64,000 bases of DNA, taken from NCBI RefSeq assembly GCF_019393635.1, contig NC_057861.1, forward strand, positions 92,300,827 through 92,364,826. The letters run 5' to 3'. The translations under genes were made by a program, and so were the position numbers. Every line of letters starts with the position of its first letter. The first letter of the stretch is position 1. This document shows positions 21,965 through 32,946 of the stretch, in pieces. The notes under the pieces were generated by a model, which worked only from the letters and a program-made list of their open reading frames with translations, had not been told where the DNA came from and did no database searches. The stretch is from Dromiciops gliroides. Lineage: Eukaryota; Chordata; Mammalia; Microbiotheria; Microbiotheriidae.

Positions 21965-22300
21965 TCTTATCTCTAGTGTTTAGAATTGGAATTGAGACAT
22001 AATAGGCACTTAATAAAGGCAGGTAGGTGGCACATGGATAGAGTGCCAGGCCTAGAGTCAGGAAGACTCATCTTCCTGAGTTCAAATCCAGCTTCAGACA
22101 TTTACTAGCTGTGTGACCCTGGGCAAGTCTCTTCACCCTGTTTGTCTCAGTTCCTATCTGTAAAATGAGCTAGAGGAGAAAAATGGCAAACCACCCCATT
22201 GCCTCTTGCCAAGAAAACATGACTGATAATGGCTGAACAACAACAACAGCAACAGCAACAGCAACAAAACATTTAATAAAAGCTTTATGATTTCTTGGGA
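21965..22300 (+). mobile_element. L2 3' end hosting an RTE-tailed SINE
   Basis: The L2 end TAATAGGCACTTAATAAA (to 22017) resumes as CATTTAATAAAAGCTTTATG after the SINE. The SINE (about 22018-22268) has the head GGCAGGTAGGTGGCAC, a B box GTTCAAATCC, CAAACCACCCCATTGCC and a (CAACAG)n end. The repeated CACTTAATAAA/CATTTAATAAA forms the target duplication. Confidence 0.75.
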
Positions 22301-22329
22301 GAGACAACACGGATGTATAAAATATGTAT

Positions 22330-23405
22330 GAAATATATTCCAAAATAAATGCAAGTTATTTTGAGGAGGAGGCACTACCAGATATAAGAAACAGGAATAA
22401 CTGTTGTTTCAGATTGTGTCAGTTACACTCACTTCTAAAGGAAACTAGAAATTCTAAATATGAAAGTGATGAGGAAGTATGTTACAGAAGCACAGAACAG
22501 CCTCATCAAAATCACAGGGAAGGGAGATGCAATACCATGTGAGAAGAAAGACAAGAAAGATTTTGTCTTTGATCCTAGAAGTAGTAGAGAGCCACTAAAT
22601 TCACTGAGCAGGAGAATAACATGGTTAGATTGTCATTTTGGCTATATCACTTTGGCAGCTGTGTAGAAGATAAACTAGAGAGGGGAGACTTGAAGCTGGG
22701 AGACAAATAGGAGATTTTGGCAATAGTACAGTGAGATGTAAAGATGGCCTGGATGAGAGGGGTAGTTATGTGAGTGGAGGGGAGGAATAGGAATGTGAGA
22801 GATGTTGCAGAAGTAGAATTGACAAGAAATGGCAACTGATTGGATATTTGGGGTGAGAGTGGTAATACAAGGATGATTCTGAGGTAACAAACTTTGGTGG
22901 ATGGCAAGATGGTGGCACCCTTGACAAAAAAGTGAAGTTTACAAAGCATATGAGAGGTAAGAAGAGAAAAGATAGTGAGTTTTGTTTTGTACATTGTAAA
23001 TCTGAAATGCCTACATAATATCCAATTGAGAATGTTCAGTGGGAAGTTGTTGATGTGTGACCAATGCTCAGTAGAGTGACAATAATGATCTGGAAGCAAT
23101 TTGTATGGATATGATCAACTAAGCCATGGAAGCTGATGAGGTCACCAATAGGGAGAATGTAAAAACAGACAAGAAGACTCATCTAGGAGAGAGCTTTGGG
23201 GCACATCAACAGATAGATGGCAGGATATGGATGATGACCCAGCAAAGAAGTTTGAGGAGGGAGTGGAGGGGGTGGGGGGATGATCAGATAGGTAGGTGAA
23301 GAACTGAGAGATAACAATATCAAGAAAATACAAGGAAGAGAGATCAGAAAAAGGGGACAGTGTGAAGAACTGAAGAGAGGTCAAGAAGAATGAGGAGTAA
23401 GAAAA
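22330..23405 (-). mobile_element. L2 LINE ORF2 relic, antisense, ~1 kb
   Basis: Minus-strand translation shows the L2 order: FAGSSSISC and VPQSSLLDESSCLFLHSPYW (the VPQGS.LGPLLF motif) around 23142-23270, then FLVNSTSATSLT and ISYLSPSFKSPLS near 22660-22830. Two long open stretches (22647-23099 and 23142-23468) are chance remnants of this ORF, not genes. It abuts an L1 3' end at about 23405. Confidence 0.8.
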
Positions 23406-24175
23406 GAACTGGACACTAATGCATTGGTGGTGGAATTGTGAACTGATGCAACTATTCTGGGGAACCATTTGGAACTACATCTAAAGGGCTATGAAACTGT
23501 ATACACTTTGATCTAGCTATACTAGTTCTATATCCTAAAGAGAATTTTTTTTTAAAAAAAAAGAAAAAAAGACCTATTCGAATAAAATTATTTACAGCAA
23601 CTCTTTCTGTGGTGGCAAAGAATTAGAAAATAAGGAGATATCCATCAAACCGAGGAATATAATAGCTGAACAAGTTGTGGCACATGATTGTAATGGAATA
23701 CTATTGTCCTATAAGAAATGATGAGCAATATGATTACAGAAAACCCTGGAAAGTCTTACATGAACTGTTGCAAAGTGAAGTGCACAGAACCAGACCATTG
23801 TACACAGTAAGCAATAATATACAATGATTAACTGTGAATGCTAGCTATTCTCAGTAATAAAATGTTCCAAGACAATCCTAAAGGACTCATGATGAAAAAT
23901 GCTCTCCACCTCCAGAGAAAGAACTGATGAAGTCTGAATGCAGATCAAAGCATATTATTTTTCACTTTATTTTATTTTTGGTTTTTGTCTTTTTTTCTCC
24001 ACAACATGACTAGCATAGAAATATATTTTGCATGATTGTACACATATGACCTATACCAAATTGCTTACTGTTTCAGAGAGAGAATGGGAGGGAGAGAATT
24101 TGGAACTCAAAAATTTTTAAAACTAATGTTAAAAATGTTCACATGCAATTGGGGAAAAATCAAATATTTTTTAAA
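23405..24175 (+). mobile_element. L1 3' end, 5'-truncated
   Basis: It begins within the ORF2 C-terminus (ACACTAATGCATTGGTGGTGG, matching 56798-56820). It continues through the AAGAAATGATGAGCA segment and the 3' UTR to an A-rich end near 24170, with an AGAGAATGGGAGGGAGAG purine block. Truncated insertion into the antisense L2. Confidence 0.85.
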
Positions 24176-24244
24176 AGAACTTATAAATTTGATTTTAAGA
24201 CCAAATGATAGAGTTCAGACATAGGTGTGGTTGAGAAATGGCAT

Positions 24245-24420
24245 AAAATACATTGATAAGATAGGTGAATAGAAAAGGAGGTGGACTGGTCATGTAGTGA
24301 GAATGAGAACAAACAGATGAACAGTACGAGTGCTGCTGTTGGTGCTTCAGCGGTAATAGAAGGACCAGAGGATCTAGACAGAAACCACACAGGATAAGAA
24401 GGGCTTGGGATATTTATTAG
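24245..24420 (+). mobile_element. Possible RTE-type LINE C-terminal relic
   Basis: The frame around 24280 reads RWTGHVVRMRTNR, which resembles the RW.GHVARM..NR motif near the end of RTE and BovB ORFs. It is the type of LINE expected to move the RTE-tailed SINEs. Only this motif supports it. Confidence 0.35.
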
Positions 24421-24429
24421 AGAAAAAAG

Positions 24430-24575
24430 GACATAAATTGCAATCACAGATGCATCTAACTCTCTACTGATGAAGAATACAGAGAGGTCAAGTAGCTTTT
24501 TGAGCTCACATAGCTAGCAAGAGGCAGAACCAGGTCTTGAATTAATGTACTCTCTTTTCCACACAAGTTCCCTTT
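24430..24575 (-). mobile_element. MIR fragment, antisense
   Basis: ACAGAGAGGTCAAGTAGC, GCTCACATAGCTAGCAAGAGGCAG and ACCAGGTCTTGAATTAATG are inverted MIR words. Confidence 0.55.
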
Positions 24576-25490
24576 TCCTTACAGAATTCTCCTTTTTTTT
24601 TGACTATATCTCCCTGAGCTTAAATTCACCAAGGATTTTTTTTAATTGGTGTTGTTGAAACTGTTCTCATGGGGAATGGGGCAAAGGAGGAGGGCAAGGA
24701 TAGATAAGGCATACTTTTCAGCATTTTTCTTGAAACAATTTGGCTGAACAGAATTAAAATGTCCTTTCTCCAATTTCTGACTTCCTCTACTTTTATTAAT
24801 CCTGCTGTTATTCTGTTCCTGTTTTAGGAGCTGAACAACTCAGGTTTTGCTCATGATTTTTGTTTTTTGGATAATGTTGTATTAGAATCCTTGTTAATGT
24901 CAGACTTAATCTAGCCCAGTGGTTTCATATAGCAGAGGGTGATTGCAGTGGCATTTTTTATGTTGCAAACCTTAAGCAGTCATTTTGTACTTTTTAAAGT
25001 ATCATTTTAAAATTAGAGGTCACCTTACCTATTAAGCTCTAATGTATAAAGGATACTTTTATTACGTGCTTCCCCCCTCCCCCCATTCTTTTATGGAGAG
25101 GAAAAATTTGCACATTTGAAATCCAAGGCACTTGATTGCAGAGGCAATTTTGGACTTCAGAGAAGGAAATCCTCCCTAAACAGAAATTTCAAAGCAATGG
25201 GATTGGATGCCATGGGACGTAATAAGTTTTGTGTTGTGGAGCATAGGCTGGGTGACCATTAGTCTTAAATTCATGACTGTGTGTATTTGTCATTTGGTGA
25301 GAGTGACATTTAGGGCCAGGGAAGGAGGAAGAAAGGAGTAAAAGGAGAAATGGAGCAGCAGGCTAGGGTAAAGGCTCACTTCCCCCATTGCATTGTGAGT
25401 TTTTGGAAGAGGGACAGTTTTTTTGCCCTTTTTATATCCTCAGGGCTTAGCACAGTGTGTGACTCATGGTGCTTAATTAAAAAAGAACAG
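24576..25490. other. Unique DNA, no feature recognised
   Basis: About 0.9 kb with CCCCCCTCCCCCC near 25073. An L2-end-like scrap (CCTCAGGGCTTAGCACAGTG) lies at 25438-25457. No gene was recognised. Confidence 0.3.
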
Positions 25491-25494
25491 AAAT

Positions 25495-25905
25495 TCATGG
25501 GGATAAAAGAAGCAGGAAGAATGGGTTGGAGGAGGATGGGGAAGGAAAGGATTCATGGAGGAGGAGGGTAGGATAGAGAAAGAGAAAGGGGGGAACAGGC
25601 AAATGGAAAATCCAAACGAGGAAGACTGGAGGAAGAAAAAATAAGAAAAAAAAAAGAGGAAAGAGGAAAGGTTAAAAAGAAAACAAGAGGAGAGGAAGAA
25701 TACAAAGAGGGGAAGGGGAGAGGAAGGAAGAAAAAAGGAGACGGAAGAGAAGCTAAAGGAGGGGAATAGAGAAAAACAGGAGGAAAAGGAAGATAAAGAG
25801 AAGATAGGGTGAATGGAATAGGAAGAGGAGGAAAGAGAGAGGGGTGGGAGGAATAGGTAGCAAGGAGAGGAAAAAAGCAGAAGATGGAAGAAGGGAAAAG
25901 AGAAT
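25495..25905 (+). repeat. Polypurine tract, about 400 bp
   Basis: The plus strand is almost entirely A and G (GAGGAAGA, GGGGAGAGG and AGGAAGG words), with only scattered pyrimidines and no fixed period. Long homopurine:homopyrimidine DNA can form triplex structures. Confidence 0.85.
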
Positions 25906-26170
25906 AATTATTTATTAAGCGTCTACTATGTGCCAGGCATTTTGCTAAGCACTTTAAAAATGTTATCTCCTTTGATCCTCACAACAACCCTGAAAGGAAG
26001 ATGCCTGTTATTATCTTCATTTTACAGTTGAATAACCTGAGGGAGTGGCAGTTAAGTGATTTGCCCAGGGTCATTCAGCTAGGATATCTGAGGCTGATTT
26101 TGAACTCAGGTCTATTTTTGTTTGTTTTCAAGCACAGTGCACTAACTACTCTACCACTGAACTGTCTCTA
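25906..26170 (-). mobile_element. MIR/THER1, antisense, near full length
   Basis: TTTATTAAGCGTCTACTATGTGCCAGGCA, TTTGATCCTCACAACAACCC, TTCATTTTACAGTTGAATAAC and CCCAGGGTCATTCAGC occur in exact inverted MIR order. Confidence 0.9.
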
Positions 26171-26439
26171 GGGGGAGAGAAAAGGAGGAAAGGAAAAAGA
26201 GGGAAGAGGTAGGAATCATATGGTATATATGATATGGTATGATATGATATAATAGTATAGACATCAATTAACTAAGTATTTCCAGTGATGATAGACACAT
26301 CAAGGAACTGTTTCCCATTCTTTGGTTTTAGAGTTCACCCTTTATTCAACTTCTCAGATGTGGCCAAAGGCATGTACAAAGTGTTGTTTCTGTTTCAAAA
26401 ACAGAGCCTGAGAATCCTTTACAATTGCTTAATATTCTG

Positions 26440-26660
26440 AACTTTTCAAAGTGCTTCCACATCTGTTATTGCATGAGATGTTTACAGAAACATTGTGAGG
26501 GAGGGAGGGAACCAGGGAGGGGAGGCAGAGAATATTAGCCCTGTTTGATTTATGAAAAAATAGTGGTTTGGAGAGCCGTACGTAGTGAACAGAGGCAGAG
26601 AGTTAGCAACAAGGTTTCCTAACTCCAAGTTCAGAGTATTTCCCACTACACCATAGTGTT
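26440..26660 (-). mobile_element. MIR, antisense, diverged
   Basis: TTTCAAAGTGCTTCCACATC, GAATATTAGCCCTGTTTGATTTATG and CCACTACACCATAG follow the inverted order. Confidence 0.6.
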
Positions 26661-27079
26661 CATCAACAGGAGAGAGCAGACATCAGAATTGGGAATTCTT
26701 TCAACAATTCAGGTTAAAAAAAAGGCCCTCATTAAAATTTAACACTATCCCTAGAGTGAGAACCTTTGGCGTTTCAAACATCATGACTGTTGTTAATTAC
26801 AATAGATGAATAGTTCTCTAAAACTACCTTAACAAAAATTGATTTCACATACATTAAAGTTTATTACCTACTCCTAAAAGTCTAAATCATTTTGTCATCA
26901 CTTCTCAGACAGTTGGCTCAGTGTCGGGCATGTAGAAAGGTCAAGATGGAAAAAAATATTATAGAACCTAACAAGAAAACTTCTTTGTTTTTTTCTTTTT
27001 GTTTGTTTGTTTCTTCTTGGGGGGTAAAGAATTTATTATATACCCTATAGAGGTATTCAAGTTTTTCTTCACAGATACG
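26661..27079. other. Unique AT-rich DNA
   Basis: No recognised element. A T-rich TTTGTTTG run lies at 26985-27015. Confidence 0.3.
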
Positions 27080-27325
27080 GGTAGTATGATAGATACATGA
27101 ATGTGCCAGTTATAGGATACCTGAATCTTAATCATACCTATACTATTCACTGGCTGTGTGGCATTGGTAAACCATTTAGTTACTATGTGACTTAGTTTGT
27201 TTAGCTGTAAAACAGATGAAGGATTGAAAAAAAATAAAATAGAGGAAGCAGTACAAGTGGAGGTGGCTCAAATAGATCATCTCCATGGTTCTTTCCAGCT
27301 GTGACATTCTATATAATTTTATGTG
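27080..27325 (+). mobile_element. MIR/MON-type SINE, sense
   Basis: ACTGGCTGTGTGGCATTGG, AGCTGTAAAACAGATGAAGG and GTTCTTTCCAGCTGTGACATTC are the body and end of the family, with an A-rich interruption near 27225. Confidence 0.6.
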
Positions 27326-27389
27326 TAGCAATCTCAGTTCTAATTCCAGTAGATTGTGCTTCTATCTGGAATATTGTTTTTGGTTCACT

Positions 27390-27838
27390 TGCCACATTTC
27401 AGCGAGGGCAATAATCCAAGTCTCACATAAACCATGAAACTTGATAGTAGAATGACATTCATGCTATAAGCTGAACAATAACCAGAGAAGAGGCAACAAA
27501 GTCAGTGAAGGGCCTCAAGTCCATGGCAAGTGATATTGGTTAAAGAAATTTGGCACATTTAGCTTGGAAAAGATTTGAGGGTGTTATCAGAACTCTGATC
27601 AAACACAAGAAGAGTACAGAATAAGAGTCAATGAGTGGAATTTGTAACTAGGAACAATGGATAGAAATCATGAAGAAATGAGCTTAGGTGCAACATTAAA
27701 AAAAAAAAAAGTACCTAACTATTGAATCTATCTAAAATTAGAATGAGTTGCCTAAGGGGGTTATTGGGTTCCTCTTCCCTGGAGATCTTATAGGAAAGAT
27801 TAGATGGACACTGGTCAGTTGTTTTTGGAAAGGATATT
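27390..27838 (+). mobile_element. CR1/L3-type LINE relic, sense
   Basis: GGAACAATGGATAGAAATC, GAATGAGTTGCCTAAGGGGG, TCCCTGGAGATCTTATAGG and AGATGGACACTGG follow the CR1-type 3' order seen at 6.3 and 46.9 kb. It is cut off by the antisense L1 poly(T) at 27839. Confidence 0.55.
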
Positions 27839-27849
27839 CTTTTTTTTTA

Positions 27850-30800
27850 AAGTAGTAAGATTTTTATTTATAGTTTTTGGTTCCAATTTTTAGACCCTCC
27901 TTCCCTACCTCCCTTCCACCCTCTCTTTGGCAGTAAGCAATGAGATATGGGTTATACATGTACAATTATGTACAACATTACCATATTAGTCATTTTGTGT
28001 AAGAAAACTTGAATAATAGAAAAAATGGAGAAAGTGAAAAATAACGTTTCAGTCTGTGTTCCATCAATATCAGTTCTTTCTTTGGAGGTAGATCGTATGT
28101 TTCATCAATAGTCCTTTGAGATTGTCTTAGATAATTGTGTTGTTGAGAATAGATAAGTCATTTACAGTCCTTCATCAAACAATACTACTTTCTGTGCACA
28201 ATGTTCTCTTGCTTCTGCTCACTTCACTATGCCTCAGTTCATATACATCTTTCCAGGCCTTTCTGAAATCATCCCACTTGTCACTTCTTATAGCACAATA
28301 GTATTCCATCACCATTATTTACCACAGCTTGTTTAGCCATTCCCCAGTTAATGGGCATTCCTTTGATTTCCAATTCTTAGCCACCACAAAAAGAGCTGTT
28401 ATAAATGTTTTTGTACAAAAAGGTCTTTTTCCTCTTTTGGGGAATGTCTTTGAGATAGAAACCTAGCAGTGCTATTGATGGATCAAAGGGTATGCACAGT
28501 TTTATAACCATTTGGGCATAGTTCCAAATTATTCTCCAGAATGGTTGGATCTTTTCATAACTCCACCAAAAGTGGAATAGTGTCCCAGCTTTCCCACATC
28601 ACACTCAATATCCCATATTTTCTGTTTTTGTTATATTTGCCACTCTGATAGGTGTGAGGTCATACCTCAGAGTTGTTTTAATTTGCATTTCTCTGATCAA
28701 TAGTGATCTAGAGCATTTTTTCATATGATTAAAGATAGCTTTGATTTCTTTGCCTGAAAACTGATTGTTCATATCTTTTGACCATTTATCAATTGGGGAA
28801 TGACTTGTATTATTATAAATTTGACTCAGTTCTCTATATAATTGAGAAATGAGGCCTTTATCAGAGATATTTGTTTCAAAATTTCTTTCCTAGTTTCCTG
28901 CTTCCCTTTTAATCTTGCTTCCCTTAGTTTTGTTTGTGCAAAATCTTTTTAATTTTATATAATCAAAATGATGCATTTCACATTTTGTTTTACTCTCTAT
29001 ATCTTCTTTGGTGCTAAATTCCTCCTCTGCCCATAAATCTGACAGATAAATGATTCCACACTCTCTTAATTTACTTATGGTATCATCCTTTATGTGTAAA
29101 TCATGTACCCATTTTGACTTTATTTTAGTATATGGTGTGAGATGTTGGTCTATACCTAGTTTCTGCCATACTGTTTTCTAGTTTTCCCAGTAGTTTTTCT
29201 TAAATAAGGAGTTTTTGTTACAAAAGCTTGCATCTTTGGATTTATCATATACTAGATTACTATGGTTACTTATTGTAGTGTATTTTGAACCTATTCTATT
29301 CCACTGATCTCCCTCTCTATTTCTTAGCCAGTATGAGATTGTTTTGAAAATTACCACTTTATAATACAGATGGAGACCTGGTATTGCTAGGCACCTTTCC
29401 TTTTCCTTTTTCTTTTTAAATTGATTTCCATGCTATCTTTGAACTTTGTTTCTTCCAGATGAATTTTGTTATAATTTTTTAGTTCTATAAAATATTTTTG
29501 ATAGTTTTATTGGTATAGCAATAAATAAGTAAATTAACTTAGGTAGGATTGTCATTTTTATTATATTAGCTTGGCTTACCCATGAGAAATTAGTATTTTT
29601 CCAATTGTTTAGATCTGACTTTATTTGTGTAAAAAGTGTTTTGCAGTTCGGGTCATATAGTTAGTTCCTGGATTTGTCTTGGCAGGTAGACTCCCAACTG
29701 CCCACAGTTATTTTAAATGAAATTTCTCTTTCTATCTGTTGTTGCTGGACTTTTTTTTTTAGCAATATATAGAAATGCTGATGATTTATGTGGGTTTATT
29801 TTCTATCCTGCAACTTTGCTAACATTTTTAATACTTTTAAGTAGCTATTTAGTTGATTCTTTAGGATTTTCTAAGTATAACATCATATCATCTGCAAAGA
29901 ATGATAGTTTTGTTTCCTCATTGCTCATTCAAATTCCTTTAATTTCTTTTTCTTCTTTTATTGCTGTAGCTAACATTTCTAGTCCATTATTAAATAATAT
30001 GGGTGATAATGGGTATCCTAACTTCACCCATCATTGTACGGGGAAAGCTTCTAGCTTATGTCCATTACAGATAATGCTTGCTGATGGTTTTAGATTTAAA
30101 AAGGACTTTTTTTAAGGTAAGCTCCTTTTATTCCTATGCTCTCTAGTGTTTTTGTTTTTGTGGGGCAATGAGGGTTAAGTAACTTGCCCAGGGTCACACA
30201 GAGAGTAAATGTCAAGTGTCTGAGGCCACATTTGAAGTCAGATCCTCCTGAATTCAGGGCCAGTGCTTTATCCACTGTGGCACCTAGCTGCCCCCTCTGT
30301 AGGGGAATGGGTGCTATATTTTGTCAAGGGCCTTTTTTTGCATCCATTGAGAAAATTATATGATTTATATTGGTTTTATTATTGATATGGTTAATTATGC
30401 TAATAGTTTTTCTAATATTGAACCATCCCTGAATTCTTGGTATAGTTCCCACCTGGTTGTAGTATATGATCCTTGTGATGTATGCTGTAATCTTTTTACT
30501 CGTATTTTATTTAAAATTTTTGTATCAATGTTCATTAGGGAGATTGATCTATGATTTTCTTTCTCTGTTTTGTCTCTTCCTGGTTGGGTATCAGTACCAT
30601 ATTTGTCTCATAAAAGGAATTTGTTAGGACTTTTTCACTTATTTTTTCAAATAATTTATATAATATTGGGATTAATTATTCTTTAAATATTTGGTCGAAT
30701 TCACTTGTGAATCTATCTGGTACTGGGGATTTTTTCTTAGGAAGTTCATTGATGGCTTGTTCAATTTCTTTTTCAAAATTAGGTTATTTAAATTATTTAT

Positions 30801-31255
30801 TCTGTTAATCTGGTTAATTTGTAGTTTTGTAGATTTTCATCCATTTCATTTAGATTGTCAAATTTATTGGCATAGAATTGGGCAAAATAATTTCTAATAA
30901 TTGTCTTAATTTCCTCTTCATTAGTGGTGAGTTCAACCCTTTAATTTTTGATGCTAGTAATTTAGTTTTCTTCTTTCCTTTTTCTGACCTAATTAACCAA
31001 TGGTTTATCTATGTTATTGGTTTTTTTTTTAAATAAAACCAGCTTCTAGTTTTACTTATTAATTTAATGGTTTTCTTACTTTCAATTTTATTAATCTCTC
31101 CTTTGATTTTCAGGATTTTCAGTTTTGTATTTAGTTGGGGATTTTTAATTTGTTCATTTTCTAGGTTTTTCATTGATCTGCTTTTTCTCTATTTTATTGA
31201 TGTAAGCAGTAAGGGATATAAATTTTCCCCCAAATTCTGCTTTGATTGTATCACA
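27850..31255 (-). pseudogene. L1 ORF2 remnant lacking endonuclease
   Basis: This is the decayed reverse-transcriptase half of L1 ORF2p. Reverse-complement translation near 31240 gives DTIKAEFGGKF then LTAYINKIEK, aligning with DAAKAVLRGKF and LNAYMNKKEK at 54.26-54.31 kb. The region downstream matches the RT, thumb and Cys-rich parts at the DNA level. Stops and shifts are everywhere, and a SINE at 30148-30295 interrupts it. The N-terminal 280 or so residues are absent, apparently by deletion rather than 5' truncation, because ORF1 is still present upstream. Confidence 0.8.
30148..30295 (-). mobile_element. CORE-SINE, WSINE1-type, in L1 ORF2 relic
   Basis: TGTGGGGCAATGAGGGTTAAG, GGGTCACACAGAGAGTAAATG and GGCACCTAGCTGCCCCC. 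It interrupts the antisense L1, so it is younger. A TCTCTAG/CTCTGTAGG similarity may be the TSD. Confidence 0.92.
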
Positions 31256-31261
31256 TAAAAG

Positions 31262-31324
31262 TTATATTTCTATATGATAAGATAATATTTGTAAATCTTA
31301 ACAATTTATCATATAGAAATATAA
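31262..31324. repeat. 19 bp perfect inverted repeat at L1 deletion junction
   Basis: Arms at 31262-31280 and 31306-31324 are exact reverse complements (TTATATTTCTATATGATAA and its complement) with a 25 bp loop. One arm lies next to sequence matching the L1 spacer start and the other next to ORF2, so the hairpin spans the deletion junction. Confidence 0.9.
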
Positions 31325-31843
31325 TCAGTTTAACCTTGTTGAATTTCTTATAGTTTTTTGTTCTTGTTTCTTTTTTTACCTTTTTATGTTTCTCTTGAGC
31401 CTTGTCTTTGGAGGTCAAATTTTTTATTCAACTCTGGCCTTTTAATCAGAAATGCTTGAAAGTCCTCTATTTTATTAAATGTCCATTTTTTTTCCCCTGA
31501 AAGAATATATTCAATTTTGCTGGGTAGGTGATTCTTGGTTGTACACTAAACTCCTTTGCCTTACAGTTTATTAAATTCCAAGCTCTGCAATTCTTTAATG
31601 TGGAAGCTGATAAATCCTGTGTAATTCTGACTGTAGTTCCCGGTATTTTAACTATTTCTTTTTGTCTGCTTGCAATAATGTTTCCTTGATCTGTGAACTT
31701 TGAAATTTGGCTATGATGTTCTGGGCATTTTGGGATCTCTTTCAGGCAATGATTGGTGGATTCTTTCAATTTCAGTTTTGCCCTCTGGTTCTAATATTTC
31801 AGAGAAATTTTCATTGGTAATTTCTTGAAAAATATTGTCTAGA

Positions 31844-32004
31844 CTTTTTTTTTTTTTTTTTTTTTTTTGCAGGGCAATGATGGTTAAGTAACTTGCCCAG
31901 CATCACATAGCTAGTTAAGTGTCAAGTATCTGAGGTTGTTTTTGAACTCAGGTCCTCCTAAATCCAGGGCCAGTGCTTTATCCACTGTACTACCTAGCTG
32001 CCCC
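31844..32004 (-). mobile_element. CORE-SINE, WSINE1-type (first of a tandem pair)
   Basis: Long poly(T), GCAGGGCAATGATGGTTAAG, CATCACATAGCTAGTTAAGTG and TACCTAGCTGCCCC. It is directly followed by a second copy in the same orientation. Confidence 0.93.
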
Positions 32005-32146
32005 ACCCTTTTGTTTTGTGGCAATAAGGGTTAAGTGACTTGCCCAGGGTCACACAGCTAGTGTCAAGTATCTGAGGCTGGATTTGAACTTAGGTCCTCC
32101 TGAATCCAGGGCTGGTGCTTTATCCACTGCACCACTTAGCTGCCCC
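32005..32146 (-). mobile_element. CORE-SINE, WSINE1-type (second of a tandem pair)
   Basis: TTTTGTGGCAATAAGGGTTAAG through CACCACTTAGCTGCCCC. It has a very short tail (ACCCTTTTG) and no intervening host DNA. One copy probably inserted at the end of the other, within L1 ORF1. Confidence 0.93.
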
Positions 32147-32513
32147 TGGCTTTTTTTTTTTTTTAATTACGGCTTTCAGGTAGTCTAATAATTCTCATAT
32201 TATCTATTTGTTTTTCCAACGAGGAATTTCACATTTTCTTCAATTTTTTTTTTTCTTTTTTGATTTTGTTTTATTTTTATTGTATCTCGGTGTCTCATAG
32301 AGTCATTAGTTTCCGTTTGTTCAATTCTAATTTTTAAAGAATTATTTTCTTCAGTGACATTTTGTACTTCCTTTTCCATTCAGCTAAATTTGTTTTTTAG
32401 TGAGTTATTTTCTTCAGTAAATTTTTGTATTTCATTTTCATGGTTCTCTTGCATTACTTTTATTTCTTTCCCCATTTTTTCTCCTGCTTCTCTAATTTGC
32501 TTTTTAAAGACCT

Positions 32514-32848
32514 TTTTTTAAAAAAATACACAATCCAGAATGTATTACAAACCAAGGTTCCCCCCTCCTTCCTTGTGTCCCAATGGGGACGGGAGCAATA
32601 AATAACCAGAGAAGACACAGCTTCAGGGGATGGGGGAAGAGTGGAGTTAAAACAAACTGACTGCTAGCCCCACCTTGCTTCCCTATGGCTCTTGGATTTG
32701 GATCAAGCAGCTCACCTTGCTCCTCAGTACAGTACAATGGGTACTGGGGCCAAGGCATACAAGGATCCCCACCCCCACCCCCCATAAAGGAGACTGCTCA
32801 TAGGTTCACATATTTCAGGCTCTTAAAGACCCCAATGTCTATTTCTTT

Positions 32849-32946
<98 letters not shown>

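Noticed and set aside
22647-23468. Two long minus-strand ORFs (150 and 108 codons)
   Set aside because: They encode decayed L2 ORF2 motifs (VPQ.S.LD...FLH) in an antisense L2 relic, not a host protein.
29717-30115. 132-codon plus-strand hydrophobic ORF
   Set aside because: It is the opposite strand of L1 ORF2. T-rich antisense of an A-rich gene gives Phe/Leu-rich false membrane proteins.
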